DNA from: Arthrobacter sp. MYb214
GTDB lineage: Bacteria; Actinomycetota; Actinomycetes; Actinomycetales; Micrococcaceae
Reading direction: 5' to 3'
Length of the DNA stretch: 64,000 nucleotides
Assembly (NCBI RefSeq): GCF_002979865.1
Contig: NZ_PCPZ01000004.1
Location: 124,001 to 188,000, forward strand
The first letter of the stretch is position 1. Each line of letters starts with the position of its first letter. This document shows positions 1-7,856 of this stretch, one piece after another. The translations under genes and the position numbers were made by a program. The notes beneath the pieces were generated by a model, which worked only from the letters and a program-made list of their open reading frames with translations, searched no databases and had not been told where the DNA came from.

Positions 1-677
1 TCAAGGAATGCGAATTTGGCAGCGAGGACGCCAGCTACACCGTGGCCCTGGTGGGTGATTCCCATGCAGCCCACTGGTTCGAGGCCGTCAGCCGATACGC
101 CCAAAGCAAGGGCTGGAAAGTGGTGACCTATCTCAAGAATTCCTGCCCGTTCTCCGAGGCCCAGCGCAAGGCGGATCGGGATGGCAGCATCAACTGCGAA
201 GAAGCCATCGATCAGACCATGGAAGCTCTGGCTGCGCGCGATGACATCAACGCGGTGATCACCTCGAATTGGGGAGGGGCCACCTTTACCACTGACGCGG
301 CACAGGGGCTGGCTTCGACGTGGTCCGCCCTTGAAGACGCGGGCCTGCCGGTCTACGCCATTGTGGACACCCCGCGGCCGCCACAGGATTCCTATGCGCG
401 CGACTGCGTGGAAGAAAACGTGCAGGACCCGGATAAGTGCGCCTTCCCGGAAAAGGGAGCCTATGAAGTGGGCGATGCCACCAAGCAGGCCGCCGAACTG
501 GAGCCGCGCGTCGAAGTGCTCGACTTCAGCGATTACTTCTGCATGGATGGAACCTGCCCGGCAGTGGTGGGGAATGTCTTGGTCTACCGGGACAAGCACC
601 ACATCAGCGATACCTACATGCGCACCTTGGCCCCGATCTTTGGCGAAAGGATCGAGGCTGCCTTGGATTCCGAGTAG
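1..677 (+). CDS. C-terminal SGNH domain of membrane acyltransferase (partial, 5' end outside window)
   Basis: The reading frame is open from the left edge (frame starting at base 3), so this is the 3' part of a larger gene. The visible part carries the SGNH signature: a GDSH block (around bases 50-65) giving the catalytic Ser, and near the end D-K-H-H, the Asp/His pair that completes the triad. In OafA/YrhL-type proteins this domain follows a ten-helix acyltransferase-3 membrane domain and transfers acyl groups to extracellular polysaccharides. The membrane part would lie upstream, so that architecture is inferred. Four cysteines spaced through the domain fit an exported, disulfide-bonded domain. 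Confidence 0.75.
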   Translation, partial: KECEFGSEDASYTVALVGDSHAAHWFEAVSRYAQSKGWKVVTYLKNSCPFSEAQRKADRDGSINCEEAIDQTMEALAARDDINAVITSNWGGATFTTDAAQGLASTWSALEDAGLPVYAIVDTPRPPQDSYARDCVEENVQDPDKCAFPEKGAYEVGDATKQAAELEPRVEVLDFSDYFCMDGTCPAVVGNVLVYRDKHHISDTYMRTLAPIFGERIEAALDSE

Positions 678-703
678 CCCAGCATGATTTAGGACACCAA
701 GGC

Positions 704-733
704 TTATGCAAGTTCGGGTCTCTCGGGTAGGAT
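704..733 (+). promoter_or_regulatory. Candidate promoter for the rpsF operon
   Basis: TTATGC at 704-709 and TAGGAT at 728-733 are separated by 18 bases. TAGGAT is a common actinobacterial -10 form; the -35 match is weak. The resulting leader of about 105 bases would contain the folded element described at 795-839. Confidence 0.35.
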
Positions 734-794
734 TGGAAGGTCTGTGCCACTGCATGCCCGAAAGTTGGGCGTCTGGTGCACAGATAACGCAAGA

Positions 795-839
795 ACCTCC
801 TGTTGCGGAAATACCGCGACCGTTTAGCCCAAAGGAGGT
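795..839 (+). promoter_or_regulatory. rpsF leader element, possible S6:S18 autoregulatory motif sequestering the ribosome site
   Basis: ACCTCC at 795-800 is an exact complement of GGAGGT at 834-839, the ribosome-binding site of rpsF. Between these arms sits a small hairpin, GCGG (805-808), loop AAATA, CCGC (814-817), and a free CCG at 820-822 on its 3' side. A hairpin with an unpaired CCG just before rpsF is the architecture of the known S6:S18-binding leader, which mimics the S15-S6-S18 site of 16S rRNA. The pairing is read directly; the regulatory role is inferred. Confidence 0.4.
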
Positions 840-847
840 GGGTTCAC

Positions 848-1144
848 ATGCGTGCTTATGAACTTATGGTCCTCATTGATCCAGAGGTCGATGACCGCAC
901 CGTAGAGCCAACCATCGAGAAGTACCTCGAGGTTGTCCGCTCCAACGGTGGCACTATCGAAAAGGTTGATGTCTGGGGTCGTCGCAAGATGTCCTACGAG
1001 ATCAAGAAGAAGGCAGAAGCCACTTACGTAGTGGTGAACTACACCGCAGAGCCAGCAGCTTCCGCTGAGCTTGAGCGCCAGCTCAAGATCAACGAACTGA
1101 TCCTGCGCCACAAGGTCACCCGTCCGGAAGAGGCACGCGTTTAA
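848..1144 (+). CDS. rpsF: 30S ribosomal protein S6
   Basis: 98 residues starting MRAYELMVLIDPEVDD, typical of bacterial S6; the conserved VWGRRKMSYEIKKKAEATYVV stretch lies mid-protein. S6 binds S18 in the central domain of the small subunit. The ATG at 848 is chosen over an upstream frame extension because AAAGGAGGTG precedes it by a normal distance and because the protein aligns from this residue. It is first in the rpsF-ssb-rpsR-rplI operon, the standard actinobacterial order. The leader before it may fold over the ribosome site. Confidence 0.97.
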   Translation: MRAYELMVLIDPEVDDRTVEPTIEKYLEVVRSNGGTIEKVDVWGRRKMSYEIKKKAEATYVVVNYTAEPAASAELERQLKINELILRHKVTRPEEARV

Positions 1145-1199
1145 TTACGCGCAACCTTCCGTCGTAGGAATTAACGTTCAATCTTTTTAAGGAGAGTCA

Positions 1200-1769
1200 A
1201 TGGCAGGCGAGACTGTTATTACCGTTATCGGAAACCTGACTGCCGATCCGGAGCTGCGTTTTACGCCGTCCGGTTCAGCCGTAGCGAACTTTACGATCGC
1301 TTCGACTCCTCGCACCTTTGACCGCCAGTCCAATGAGTGGAAGGACGGGGAAGCCCTGTTCTTGCGCGCATCGGTGTGGCGCGAAGCTGCAGAGAACGTT
1401 GCTGAAACGCTGACCAAGGGCATGCGTGTCATCGCCCAGGGTCGCCTGCGTTCACGTTCTTACGACACCAAGGAAGGCGAACGTCGCACCGTCATGGAGC
1501 TTGAAGTCGATGAAATCGGCCCATCGCTCCGTTTCGCGTCCGCCAAGGTCACCCGTACCCAGCGCTCCGGCGGTGGCAACGGTGGCTTCGGCAACGGTGG
1601 TGGAGGTTTCTCCAACGCACCGCAGCAAAGTGCACCAGCTCAGGCGCCGCGTCAGCAGCAGCCTCAGCAGGGTGGCGGATGGAATGCTCCAGCCGCAGAC
1701 CCATGGAGCACCGGCGGAAACAACGGTGGCGGCTGGGGCAACCCGGGCGCAGACGAACCGCCTTTCTAA
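1200..1769 (+). CDS. ssb: Single-stranded DNA-binding protein
   Basis: 189 residues. An N-terminal OB fold (about residues 1-115) begins [20 protein letters not shown] and includes the [16 protein letters not shown] block. It is followed by a disordered linker rich in Gly, Gln, Asn and Pro, and the acidic tip ADEPPF, the docking peptide for replication and repair partners. AAGGAGAGTCA lies directly before the ATG. Its place between rpsF and rpsR marks it as the replicative SSB rather than a plasmid or phage paralogue. Confidence 0.97.
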   Translation: MAGETVITVIGNLTADPELRFTPSGSAVANFTIASTPRTFDRQSNEWKDGEALFLRASVWREAAENVAETLTKGMRVIAQGRLRSRSYDTKEGERRTVMELEVDEIGPSLRFASAKVTRTQRSGGGNGGFGNGGGGFSNAPQQSAPAQAPRQQQPQQGGGWNAPAADPWSTGGNNGGGWGNPGADEPPF

Positions 1770-1830
1770 ACAATATTTATTCACCATCCCGCAGATCACT
1801 CTGCGGGCTCCAAAGCTAAGGAGCTCCACG

Positions 1831-2070
1831 ATGGCTAAGGCTGAAATCCGTAAGCCCAAACCAAAGTCCAACCCATTGAAGGCCGCTGACATCACTGTCA
1901 TCGACTACAAGGACACCGCACTGCTGCGCAAGTTCATCTCCGACCGCGGTAAGATCCGCGCTCGTCGTGTAACTGGCGTTTCCGTTCAGGAACAGCGCAA
2001 GATCGCACAGGCAATCAAGAACGCACGTGAAGTAGCCCTGTTGCCTTACTCCGGCGCTGGCCGCGGCTAA
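1831..2070 (+). CDS. rpsR: 30S ribosomal protein S18
   Basis: 79 residues. The core [21 protein letters not shown] and the ending [11 protein letters not shown] are diagnostic for S18. The ATG at 1831 is preceded by AAGGAGCTCCACG. An open frame extends upstream through the ssb gene, but only this start gives an S18-length protein. S18 binds rRNA as a heterodimer with S6, the first gene of this operon. No zinc-ligand cysteine cluster is present, so this is the Cys-free form. Confidence 0.96.
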   Translation: MAKAEIRKPKPKSNPLKAADITVIDYKDTALLRKFISDRGKIRARRVTGVSVQEQRKIAQAIKNAREVALLPYSGAGRG

Positions 2071-2087
2071 GGAAGAGGGATAGCAAA

Positions 2088-2546
2088 ATGGCAAAGATCA
2101 TTCTGACTCACGAAGTATCCGGTCTCGGTGCTGCTGGCGATATTGTCGAGGTAAAGAACGGCTACGCCCGTAACTACCTGCTGCCACGCGGCTTCGCAAT
2201 CGTCTGGACCCAGGGCGGTGAGAAGCAGGTGGAGTCGATCAAGGCTGCACGTGCTGCTCGCGCCGTTGCAAACCTTGAGGATGCTCAGGCACTTGCAGCT
2301 AAGCTGAAGTCCCAGCCGGTGAAGATCACCATGAAGGCTGGCTCGAACGGTCGCCTGTTCGGCACCGTTAAGACCACCGAAATTGCTGCTGCCGTAGAGG
2401 CTGCCGGTCTGGGTAAGATCGACAAGCGCAACATCGAGGTCAACGACCAGATCAAGTCGACTGGCAACTACACCGCAACCGTTCGCGTTCACGCTGACGT
2501 TCTTGCAAACCTGCGCCTGCAGGTTGTAGCTGCTGCCAAGAAGTAA
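2088..2546 (+). CDS. rplI: 50S ribosomal protein L9
   Basis: 152 residues, full family length. The N-terminal signature is complete: [12 protein letters not shown], then [16 protein letters not shown](F)A. A long charged helix rich in Ala and Lys follows, then the C-terminal domain containing [10 protein letters not shown]. The gene starts 17 bases after rpsR and ends the operon; a 16-bp hairpin lies 22 bases downstream. Confidence 0.96.
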   Translation: MAKIILTHEVSGLGAAGDIVEVKNGYARNYLLPRGFAIVWTQGGEKQVESIKAARAARAVANLEDAQALAAKLKSQPVKITMKAGSNGRLFGTVKTTEIAAAVEAAGLGKIDKRNIEVNDQIKSTGNYTATVRVHADVLANLRLQVVAAAKK

Positions 2547-2568
2547 GTCTTCTAGACTCAGCTTCTGT

Positions 2569-2614
2569 CCAAGAGGTGGCGTGCACTCCGCAAGGAGAGC
2601 ACGCCACCTCTTGG
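2569..2614 (+). terminator. Terminator of the rpsF-ssb-rpsR-rplI operon
   Basis: A perfect 16-bp inverted repeat: 2569-2584 pairs with 2599-2614 (CCAAGAGGTGGCGTGC with its complement). The 14-base loop has a further internal CTCC/GGAG pairing. No strong T-tract follows, which is common for actinobacterial terminators. Confidence 0.85.
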
Positions 2615-2721
2615 CGTTAACCCGGATTTCTTTGGGCCTCCGAGTCAACGAATAGCAAGTTCCACCTTCGAATAGGCTCAAAGCCAATTCAGAATCTTGA
2701 GTTTATTCAGGCTTTCGCCGC

Positions 2722-3108
2722 TTACCGGCTGGCGCGAGACCGCATCAGCGAACGAGAGAAATCTGTGATGATTCCTGCCACGACAAATCCGAATGCAGGT
2801 AACCAGGTGATCGCCCATCCGGAGAAAACCATTGTTTCGCGATCCCGTAGGAATATCGCCAGCAAAGCCCAAAGAAAACCTAAGGCCACGCCTACGAGAA
2901 TGAAGGCAGAGTGGCTCTTTGGAGATGCTGTTGCGGGAAAGGACTCCGCATATTCTGCAGGAGATCCAAAGTTGGCTGTCGCGTCTTCGTAGCTGGTGGC
3001 TTCGGACTCGACCTCTCTGGCTATATCGCGGATGGTGGCCGTATCCACGTTTCGTAGTGAAAGGCTGTAGCGCAGTTCGTCGATGTAGGTTTTGAGGTTA
3101 CTTTCCAT
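2722..3108 (-). CDS. HAAS-domain membrane protein paired with PadR regulator
   Basis: 128 residues. The N-terminal 50 residues (ESNLKTYIDELRYSLSLRNV..IAREVESEA) resemble the HAAS/DUF1700 fold, a short helical domain usually co-encoded with PadR regulators. Two hydrophobic segments follow (about residues 66-85 and 95-113), ending in a basic tail. The start lies 9 bases after the PadR stop, so both are one transcript. The family is thought to link membrane signals to PadR; no substrate can be named. Confidence 0.6.
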   Translation of the reverse strand: MESNLKTYIDELRYSLSLRNVDTATIRDIAREVESEATSYEDATANFGSPAEYAESFPATASPKSHSAFILVGVALGFLWALLAIFLRDRETMVFSGWAITWLPAFGFVVAGIITDFSRSLMRSRASR

Positions 3109-3117
3109 GGAAGGCTC

Positions 3118-3420
3118 CTAGTTGAACTGTTCTAACCAGTTTTTGACTGATTTCAAGGTCTGATGACCCTGCTTGGTGATTTCGAAGATTTTGCGTGCGG
3201 GTCCGCGAGCGGTGATTTGCCAGTCGGAGACGATGTCCCCGGACTCTTCCATGGTTCGAAGCAGTGGGTATAAAGTCCCGCTCTTGATGCCGGGTACTCC
3301 GAGCTCTTCGAGCTTAGCCAGCATGGAGTATCCGTGTTCGGGTTTTTCTGCCAGGAAGCTTAGAAGAACGACCGGAAGCATGGAACGCTTCACCTGTGGA
3401 AGTACTCTGCTCTGTGACAT
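3118..3420 (-). CDS. PadR-family transcriptional regulator
   Basis: 100 residues, the size of PadR subfamily 2. A winged helix contains EHGYSMLAKLEELGVPGIKSGTLYPLLRTMEESG, with the GTLYPLLxxME wing-helix motif that defines PadR. The C-terminal helix is short. It is first gene of a two-gene operon with the HAAS membrane protein. The upstream bases hold ATGAATCCTACAT (3430-3442), a weak ATG..CAT dyad of the kind PadR proteins use, so autorepression is possible. Confidence 0.85.
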   Translation of the reverse strand: MSQSRVLPQVKRSMLPVVLLSFLAEKPEHGYSMLAKLEELGVPGIKSGTLYPLLRTMEESGDIVSDWQITARGPARKIFEITKQGHQTLKSVKNWLEQFN

Positions 3421-3652
3421 GACTTAAGTATGAATCCTACATAGGTGCATTTCTATCCTTCGTTCGGATGATCTTGGCTTAGCAGCATCCGGCGATTCAA
3501 TTCCGAGCCGGAACTGGTCATGGTCACTTAGAAGTGGCTAACATTTCACCAGATCGTCTTGCGTCCAATGCGTCATAATCATTGGCTTGGCCAATTTGCA
3601 GCAATAGCCTCGAAGATGAGTACGTCCAAAGCCAGCACGATCGAGAGAAGCG
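3421..3652. other. Intergenic stretch without a recognisable gene
   Basis: About 230 bases between the PadR operon (leftward) and the helix-turn-helix gene (rightward). I looked for a toxin gene before the HTH gene and found only short frames broken by stops (for example TAA at 3576-3578). The stretch should carry the two divergent promoters; I cannot place them with confidence. Confidence 0.4.
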
Positions 3653-3967
3653 GTGGAACAAATGGGTTTTGCGTATGCGGATCCTGAAGTATTGACCGAG
3701 GCGCAACGCGAAGCTGTGGCAGAGCATCAGCTCCGTGTGCAAAGCGAGTCCCGGCGCCTGTCGTTGCGTGCCCTGCGCGAAGAGGCAGAACTGAGCCAAG
3801 TAGAACTTGCCACCGTGCTGAAGCTGAGCGTGGACCGCATCGCCCGCATGGAGACCGGGGACCTTGATCGAGTCCAGCTGGCCACCCTGCGCCGCTACGC
3901 AGAAGCCATGGGCGCCCGCCTGCAAGTGAAAGCGATCCGCGAGGGCACGCACGCCGAACTTGGCTAG
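3653..3967 (+). CDS. Small XRE-type helix-turn-helix protein (antitoxin-like)
   Basis: 104 residues. A helix-turn-helix covers about residues 42-75 (LREEAELSQVELATVLKLS..RIARMETGD), followed by TLRRYAEAMGARLQVKA, the strand-forming end seen in HigA-like antitoxins. The GTG at 3653 has GAGAAG before it; ATG at 3662 is an alternative. HigA proteins normally sit with a HigB nuclease, but no toxin frame is visible on either side, so this is either solitary or a relic of such a pair. Confidence 0.7.
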   Translation: MEQMGFAYADPEVLTEAQREAVAEHQLRVQSESRRLSLRALREEAELSQVELATVLKLSVDRIARMETGDLDRVQLATLRRYAEAMGARLQVKAIREGTHAELG

Positions 3968-4170
3968 CGATCGAGCTCCCGGCGGTCGCTGCCAAGCTGC
4001 CATTCCTGACCGACCGGTCAGCGCAAATAGAGCGCACCTCATCGATAAATATGCCACCCATCGCTCAGGAGCGCACAGCGAGGCCTGAATCACTGTGCCG
4101 ACCAGCTAAAGTATTCCGGTGAGACGCGGGTTATAGACCTGTGTCACAAGGAAGTTCTGAAGGGGTTATT

Positions 4171-5688
4171 TTGCACGAACGTATTCACCACCGGGCCTTT
4201 GCTGATCGCTTGATGAGCGCCGAGCAAGCTGCAGAGTTCATTAAGCCAGGCATGACTGTCGCCATGAGCGGCTTTACCGGTGCAGGATACCCGAAGGCCG
4301 TGCCCGGGGCACTGGCAGCGCAGATGGAGCGCCAGCACGCTGCGGGCAAGGACTTCAAGATCAACGTGCTTACCGGCGCTTCCACCGCCCCTGAGCTTGA
4401 TGGCGTGCTGGCCAAGGCCGAAGGCATGAACCTGCGCCTGCCGTACATGTCCGACCCCGAGCTGCGCCGCCGCATCAACGAGGGCAACATGGAATACATG
4501 GACATCCACCTGTCCCATGTCGCCCAGCACGCCTGGTTCGGCTTCTACGGCAAGATCGACTTGGCCATCGTCGAAGTTGTCGGCGTCACCGCCGAGGGCG
4601 ACTTGATCCCTTCCAGCTCGGTGGGCAACAACAAGACCTGGCTGGAGATGGCCGACAAGATCATCATCGAGGTCAATTCCCAGCAATCTGCGGCCATGGA
4701 GGGCATGCACGATGTCTACTACGGCACCGCACTGCCTCCGCACCGCAAGCCGATCGACCTGAGAACCGTGCGTGACCGCATCGGCCAGCAGTACATGGAC
4801 GTCGACGTCAACAAGATCGTCGCCGTCGTGGAAACCGACGCGCCAGACCGCCTGAGCCCCTTCGCCCCGGTGGACGAGACCAGCGAGAAGATCGCCGATC
4901 ACCTGCTGACCTTCCTGGATTCCGAGATCCGTGCCGGACGCCTGTCCGAGAAGCTGCTCCCGCTGCAGTCGGGCGTGGGCAATATCGCCAACGCAGTGCT
5001 CGCTGGCCTAGCCCGTGGCGGCTACAAGGGCCTGACCGCCTATACCGAGGTCATCCAGGACGGAATGCTGGAGCTGATCAAGGACGGGACCATCGAGTTC
5101 GCCTCTGCCACCAGCTTCTCGCTGTCTTCGGAGGGCATCGAGGAATTCAACCGCAACGTCGACCACTACCGCGAGCGCATCCTGCTGCGCGCCCAGGAAA
5201 TCTCGAACCATCCGGAGATCATCCGCCGGCTGGGCTGCATTGCGCTGAACGGCATGATCGAAGCCGACATCTACGGCAACGTGAATTCCACCAACGTGCT
5301 GGGATCGCACGTGATGAACGGCATCGGCGGCTCGGGCGACTTCGCCCGCAACGGCTACCTGTCGGTGTTCATGTCCCCATCGACCGCCAAGGGCGGCAAG
5401 ATCTCGGGCATCGTTCCTTTTGCTTCGCATGTGGACCACACCGAGCACGACACCATGATCCTGATTACCGAACAGGGCCTGGCCGACCTGCGCGGCCACT
5501 CGCCAAAGCAGCGTGCGCAGCTGGTCATCGATAACTGCGCCCACCCGGAGTACCGCCCGATGCTGCAGGACTACTTCGACCGTGCGTGCAAGGAAAGCTA
5601 TGGCAAGCACACCCCGCATCTGCTGGGCGAGGCCCTGTCCTGGCACCAGCGCTTCCAGGAGACCGGAGACATGCGCCCGGCCAGCTAG
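4171..5688 (+). CDS. Acetyl-CoA hydrolase / succinyl-CoA:acetate CoA-transferase family
   Basis: About 505 residues, family length. Recognisable blocks are MSGFTGAGYPKAVP near the N-terminus, GVGNIANAVLAGL and TEVIQDGM (with the Glu expected to form the CoA thioester) in the middle, and GGSGDFARNGYLSVF with HVDHTEHD near the end. The enzyme moves CoA between acetate and succinate or hydrolyses acetyl-CoA in the cytoplasm. TTG at 4171 is preferred because AAGGGG lies 5 bases before it; GTG at 4141 would add 10 residues. The stop codon shares CTAG with the convergent gene on the other strand. Confidence 0.85.
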   Translation: MHERIHHRAFADRLMSAEQAAEFIKPGMTVAMSGFTGAGYPKAVPGALAAQMERQHAAGKDFKINVLTGASTAPELDGVLAKAEGMNLRLPYMSDPELRRRINEGNMEYMDIHLSHVAQHAWFGFYGKIDLAIVEVVGVTAEGDLIPSSSVGNNKTWLEMADKIIIEVNSQQSAAMEGMHDVYYGTALPPHRKPIDLRTVRDRIGQQYMDVDVNKIVAVVETDAPDRLSPFAPVDETSEKIADHLLTFLDSEIRAGRLSEKLLPLQSGVGNIANAVLAGLARGGYKGLTAYTEVIQDGMLELIKDGTIEFASATSFSLSSEGIEEFNRNVDHYRERILLRAQEISNHPEIIRRLGCIALNGMIEADIYGNVNSTNVLGSHVMNGIGGSGDFARNGYLSVFMSPSTAKGGKISGIVPFASHVDHTEHDTMILITEQGLADLRGHSPKQRAQLVIDNCAHPEYRPMLQDYFDRACKESYGKHTPHLLGEALSWHQRFQETGDMRPAS

Positions 5689-6749
5689 TCGCCGGCCAGA
5701 CGGGGCGCGATGCGCAGGATGCGGTCATCGCCCGCCCCTGGCTGGCCGCGCCCGTCGGTATTGTTGGTCAGCACCATCAGTGCGCCGTCAGGATCCACTA
5801 GCACGTCGCGTAGCCGGCCGAGCCGGCCATCGAGCAGTTCATGCTCGGTGGCCGGCTCGTCCAGTTCCACCGCGCGCAGCACTTCTCCGCGCAGATTCGC
5901 CAGGTAGAGGGTGCCATCGAGGATCGCGATGCCGCTGGGGCTGGCTTCGGACGGGGACCACTGCGCAATCGGATCGGTGTACGACGGATTTCCGCCGCTT
6001 TTTCCCTCGGCTTCGGGCCAGCCGTAGTTTCCCCCGGCTTCGATGATGTTCAGCTCGTCGAAGGTGTTCTGCCCGAACTCGCTGGCGAACATGGTGCCAT
6101 CAGCACCCCACGCCAAGCCCTGCACATTGCGGTGCCCGTAGCTGTAGACGAGGGAATTCTCGAACGGGTTGTCGTCCGGGACGCTGCCGTCAGGTGCCAT
6201 GCGCAGGATCTTTCCGCCCAGCTGCTGCAGGTCCTGGGCTTGCTGGGGATTGCCCGCATCGCCCACGGTGGCATAGAGCATCCCGTCCTGACCGATGGCC
6301 AACCGCCCGCCGTTGTGGATGCTGGCCGAGGGCAACCCGTCAATCAAGGTGCGCGGGGCCGACAGTGAAAGATTCCTGGCGCTGCCTTGCACCGTGAACC
6401 GCTGGATGCGGTTGCCGGATTCAGCGGTGGAATACGCAAAAAGCTGGTCTGGGGAGAGGAAGGCCAAGCCCAGCAGTCCGCCTTCTCCGGTCGCCACCAG
6501 ATCATCGAGCCGAGCCACTTCGCGGCCTGGTCCGGATCCTGAGATCTCCACGATCCGCCCAGAATCGCGTTCGCTGACCAGCAGGCTGTCTTGGGCGTAA
6601 ACCATGGACCATGGGGCGTCCAAGCCGGTGGCCAGTGGTGCTGGAACAGCTTGCGATTCGGTAGCTGGAGCTGAAGGCGGGGTTGGCGCGGAGCATCCGG
6701 CGAGGAACACTGCGCCGAGCACTAGGCAGGTACCCAGAATGCGCTTCAT
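5685..6749 (-). CDS. PQQ-type sugar dehydrogenase lipoprotein
   Basis: 354 residues. A lipoprotein signal ends in LAGC (Cys19), so the protein is anchored outside the membrane. The body is a six-bladed soluble glucose/aldose dehydrogenase propeller: GLDAPWSM, GEGGLLGLAF, SIHNGGRLAIGQDGMLYATVGDAGN, YSYGHRNVQGLAW, EFGQNTFDELN and NYGWPEAEG are the usual blade motifs. Members bind PQQ and oxidise sugars; whether this cell makes PQQ is not visible. Its ATG overlaps the TGA of the next upstream gene by 4 bases, so the two are translationally coupled. Confidence 0.85.
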   Translation of the reverse strand: MKRILGTCLVLGAVFLAGCSAPTPPSAPATESQAVPAPLATGLDAPWSMVYAQDSLLVSERDSGRIVEISGSGPGREVARLDDLVATGEGGLLGLAFLSPDQLFAYSTAESGNRIQRFTVQGSARNLSLSAPRTLIDGLPSASIHNGGRLAIGQDGMLYATVGDAGNPQQAQDLQQLGGKILRMAPDGSVPDDNPFENSLVYSYGHRNVQGLAWGADGTMFASEFGQNTFDELNIIEAGGNYGWPEAEGKSGGNPSYTDPIAQWSPSEASPSGIAILDGTLYLANLRGEVLRAVELDEPATEHELLDGRLGRLRDVLVDPDGALMVLTNNTDGRGQPGAGDDRILRIAPRLAGD

Positions 6750-7348
6750 CGAGCTGCTATGCCATGGGCTGGTTGATGGCGCGTCGGGCGATAAGTCAGT
6801 TCCTGGATCCGTCCGTCCAGCAGCTTGGACTCGACAAGTTCCAGATCGTAGTCATCGACCCCGCCAAGTACCGGGGCAGAACCGCTATGCCCGGTCAGTA
6901 CCGGGAAGATGGTCACCTGGATGAAGTCCACAAGACCTGCCGCCAGCAGGGAATGGTTCATCGCTAAGCAGCCGTGGGAGCGCAGCGGCACATCTGAAGC
7001 TTCCTTGAGCTGTGCGACGACTTCCAGTGCATCAGCGCGCTCCAGCGTGGGGTTTGGCCAGGACAGCGGCTCTTCCAGGGTGGTGGAGATGACGGTGGCG
7101 GGCTTGTCGTGCAGGGCCACACCCCACGCGTCTTCAACCTCGGGATTCGCCTCGATTTCTGCCCAGAAGCGGCTGAAGAGACGGAAGGTGTTGGCCCCGA
7201 AAACCATGCGGCAAGCCGGAGTGTAGAGCGCGAGGCGGTGGGCTAACAGCTCTGGCCCCTGTTTTCCCCAGTAGCCGCCCCAATCGCCGGCGGCGCTGCC
7301 GAAGCCATCGAGGCTGCTGAACACATCGAAGGTATAGGTCGCACTCAT
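6746..7348 (-). CDS. Dihydrofolate reductase-like (RibD C-terminal domain) protein
   Basis: 200 residues. It starts with TFDVFSSLDGFGS, the substrate-side strand and loop of the RibD C-terminal/DHFR fold. YWGKQGPELL, RMVFGANTFRLF and a late LRSHGCLAMNHSLLAAGLVD (nucleotide-binding loop) follow. This clan covers deaminase-reductases of riboflavin synthesis and many stand-alone proteins without known substrate; this gene is of the latter kind. It is translationally coupled (ATGA) to the sugar dehydrogenase gene. Confidence 0.75.
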   Translation of the reverse strand: MSATYTFDVFSSLDGFGSAAGDWGGYWGKQGPELLAHRLALYTPACRMVFGANTFRLFSRFWAEIEANPEVEDAWGVALHDKPATVISTTLEEPLSWPNPTLERADALEVVAQLKEASDVPLRSHGCLAMNHSLLAAGLVDFIQVTIFPVLTGHSGSAPVLGGVDDYDLELVESKLLDGRIQELTYRPTRHQPAHGIAAR

Positions 7349-7418
7349 GGCGAATCTCCTGGAGCTTGAGCGTTAGATGCCACCTACCGTACGCCCGTGT
7401 TCGCGGTGTGAAAACCAG

Positions 7419-7841
7419 CTAGGCCGGATTCTCAGGCAAATCCACATTCTGGGTGCGCAACTGGCCGCGGGATAGCTGCTTGCCGGTGGATTCATCGGTG
7501 ATGATGACCTCCCAGAGCTGCTGGGTGCGCCCTTGGAATAGCGCGGTGGCGATTACCTGAACCCGTGCTCCGGTGGAAGGGCGCAGGAAGTCGGTGGCGT
7601 TGTGCACGCCCACGGCGAATTGCCCGCGTTCGGCCACCGCGTAGCTGGCGCCCACTGATCCTGCGCTCTCGATGATCGAGGTGTAAACGCCGCCATGCAC
7701 CACGCCCCAAGGGGTGTGGTGGTTCTCGTCCAGCTGCGCGTGGCCGCGTACTTCCGTGGCCGTGATTTCGTCGAATTCCAGTCCGATGCTTTCGGTGAAG
7801 CGGCTGGTCTTGTTGGGAATCCGCGGTGCAGTGTTTTCCAA
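7419..7841 (-). CDS. PaaI-type hotdog thioesterase
   Basis: 140 residues. The hotdog core is clear: ENHHTPWGVVHGGVYTSIIESAGS, where HGGVY..xxE is the active-site turn and helix of PaaI/YdiI thioesterases, followed by NATDFLRPSTGARVQVIATALFQGRTQQLWEV. It should hydrolyse acyl-CoA thioesters. The start appears to be TTG at 7841 with GAGGA 9 bases before it. It lies 15 bases after the acyl-CoA synthetase stop, so the pair activates and releases the same class of acids. Confidence 0.85.
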   Translation of the reverse strand: MENTAPRIPNKTSRFTESIGLEFDEITATEVRGHAQLDENHHTPWGVVHGGVYTSIIESAGSVGASYAVAERGQFAVGVHNATDFLRPSTGARVQVIATALFQGRTQQLWEVIITDESTGKQLSRGQLRTQNVDLPENPA

Positions 7842-7856
7842 TTGGTGATCCTCAGG

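Noticed and set aside
1426-2070. Long frame overlapping ssb and continuing into rpsR
   Set aside because: Only the last 79 codons are S18; the upstream part is an out-of-frame reading of ssb, and a good ribosome site marks the true start at 1831.
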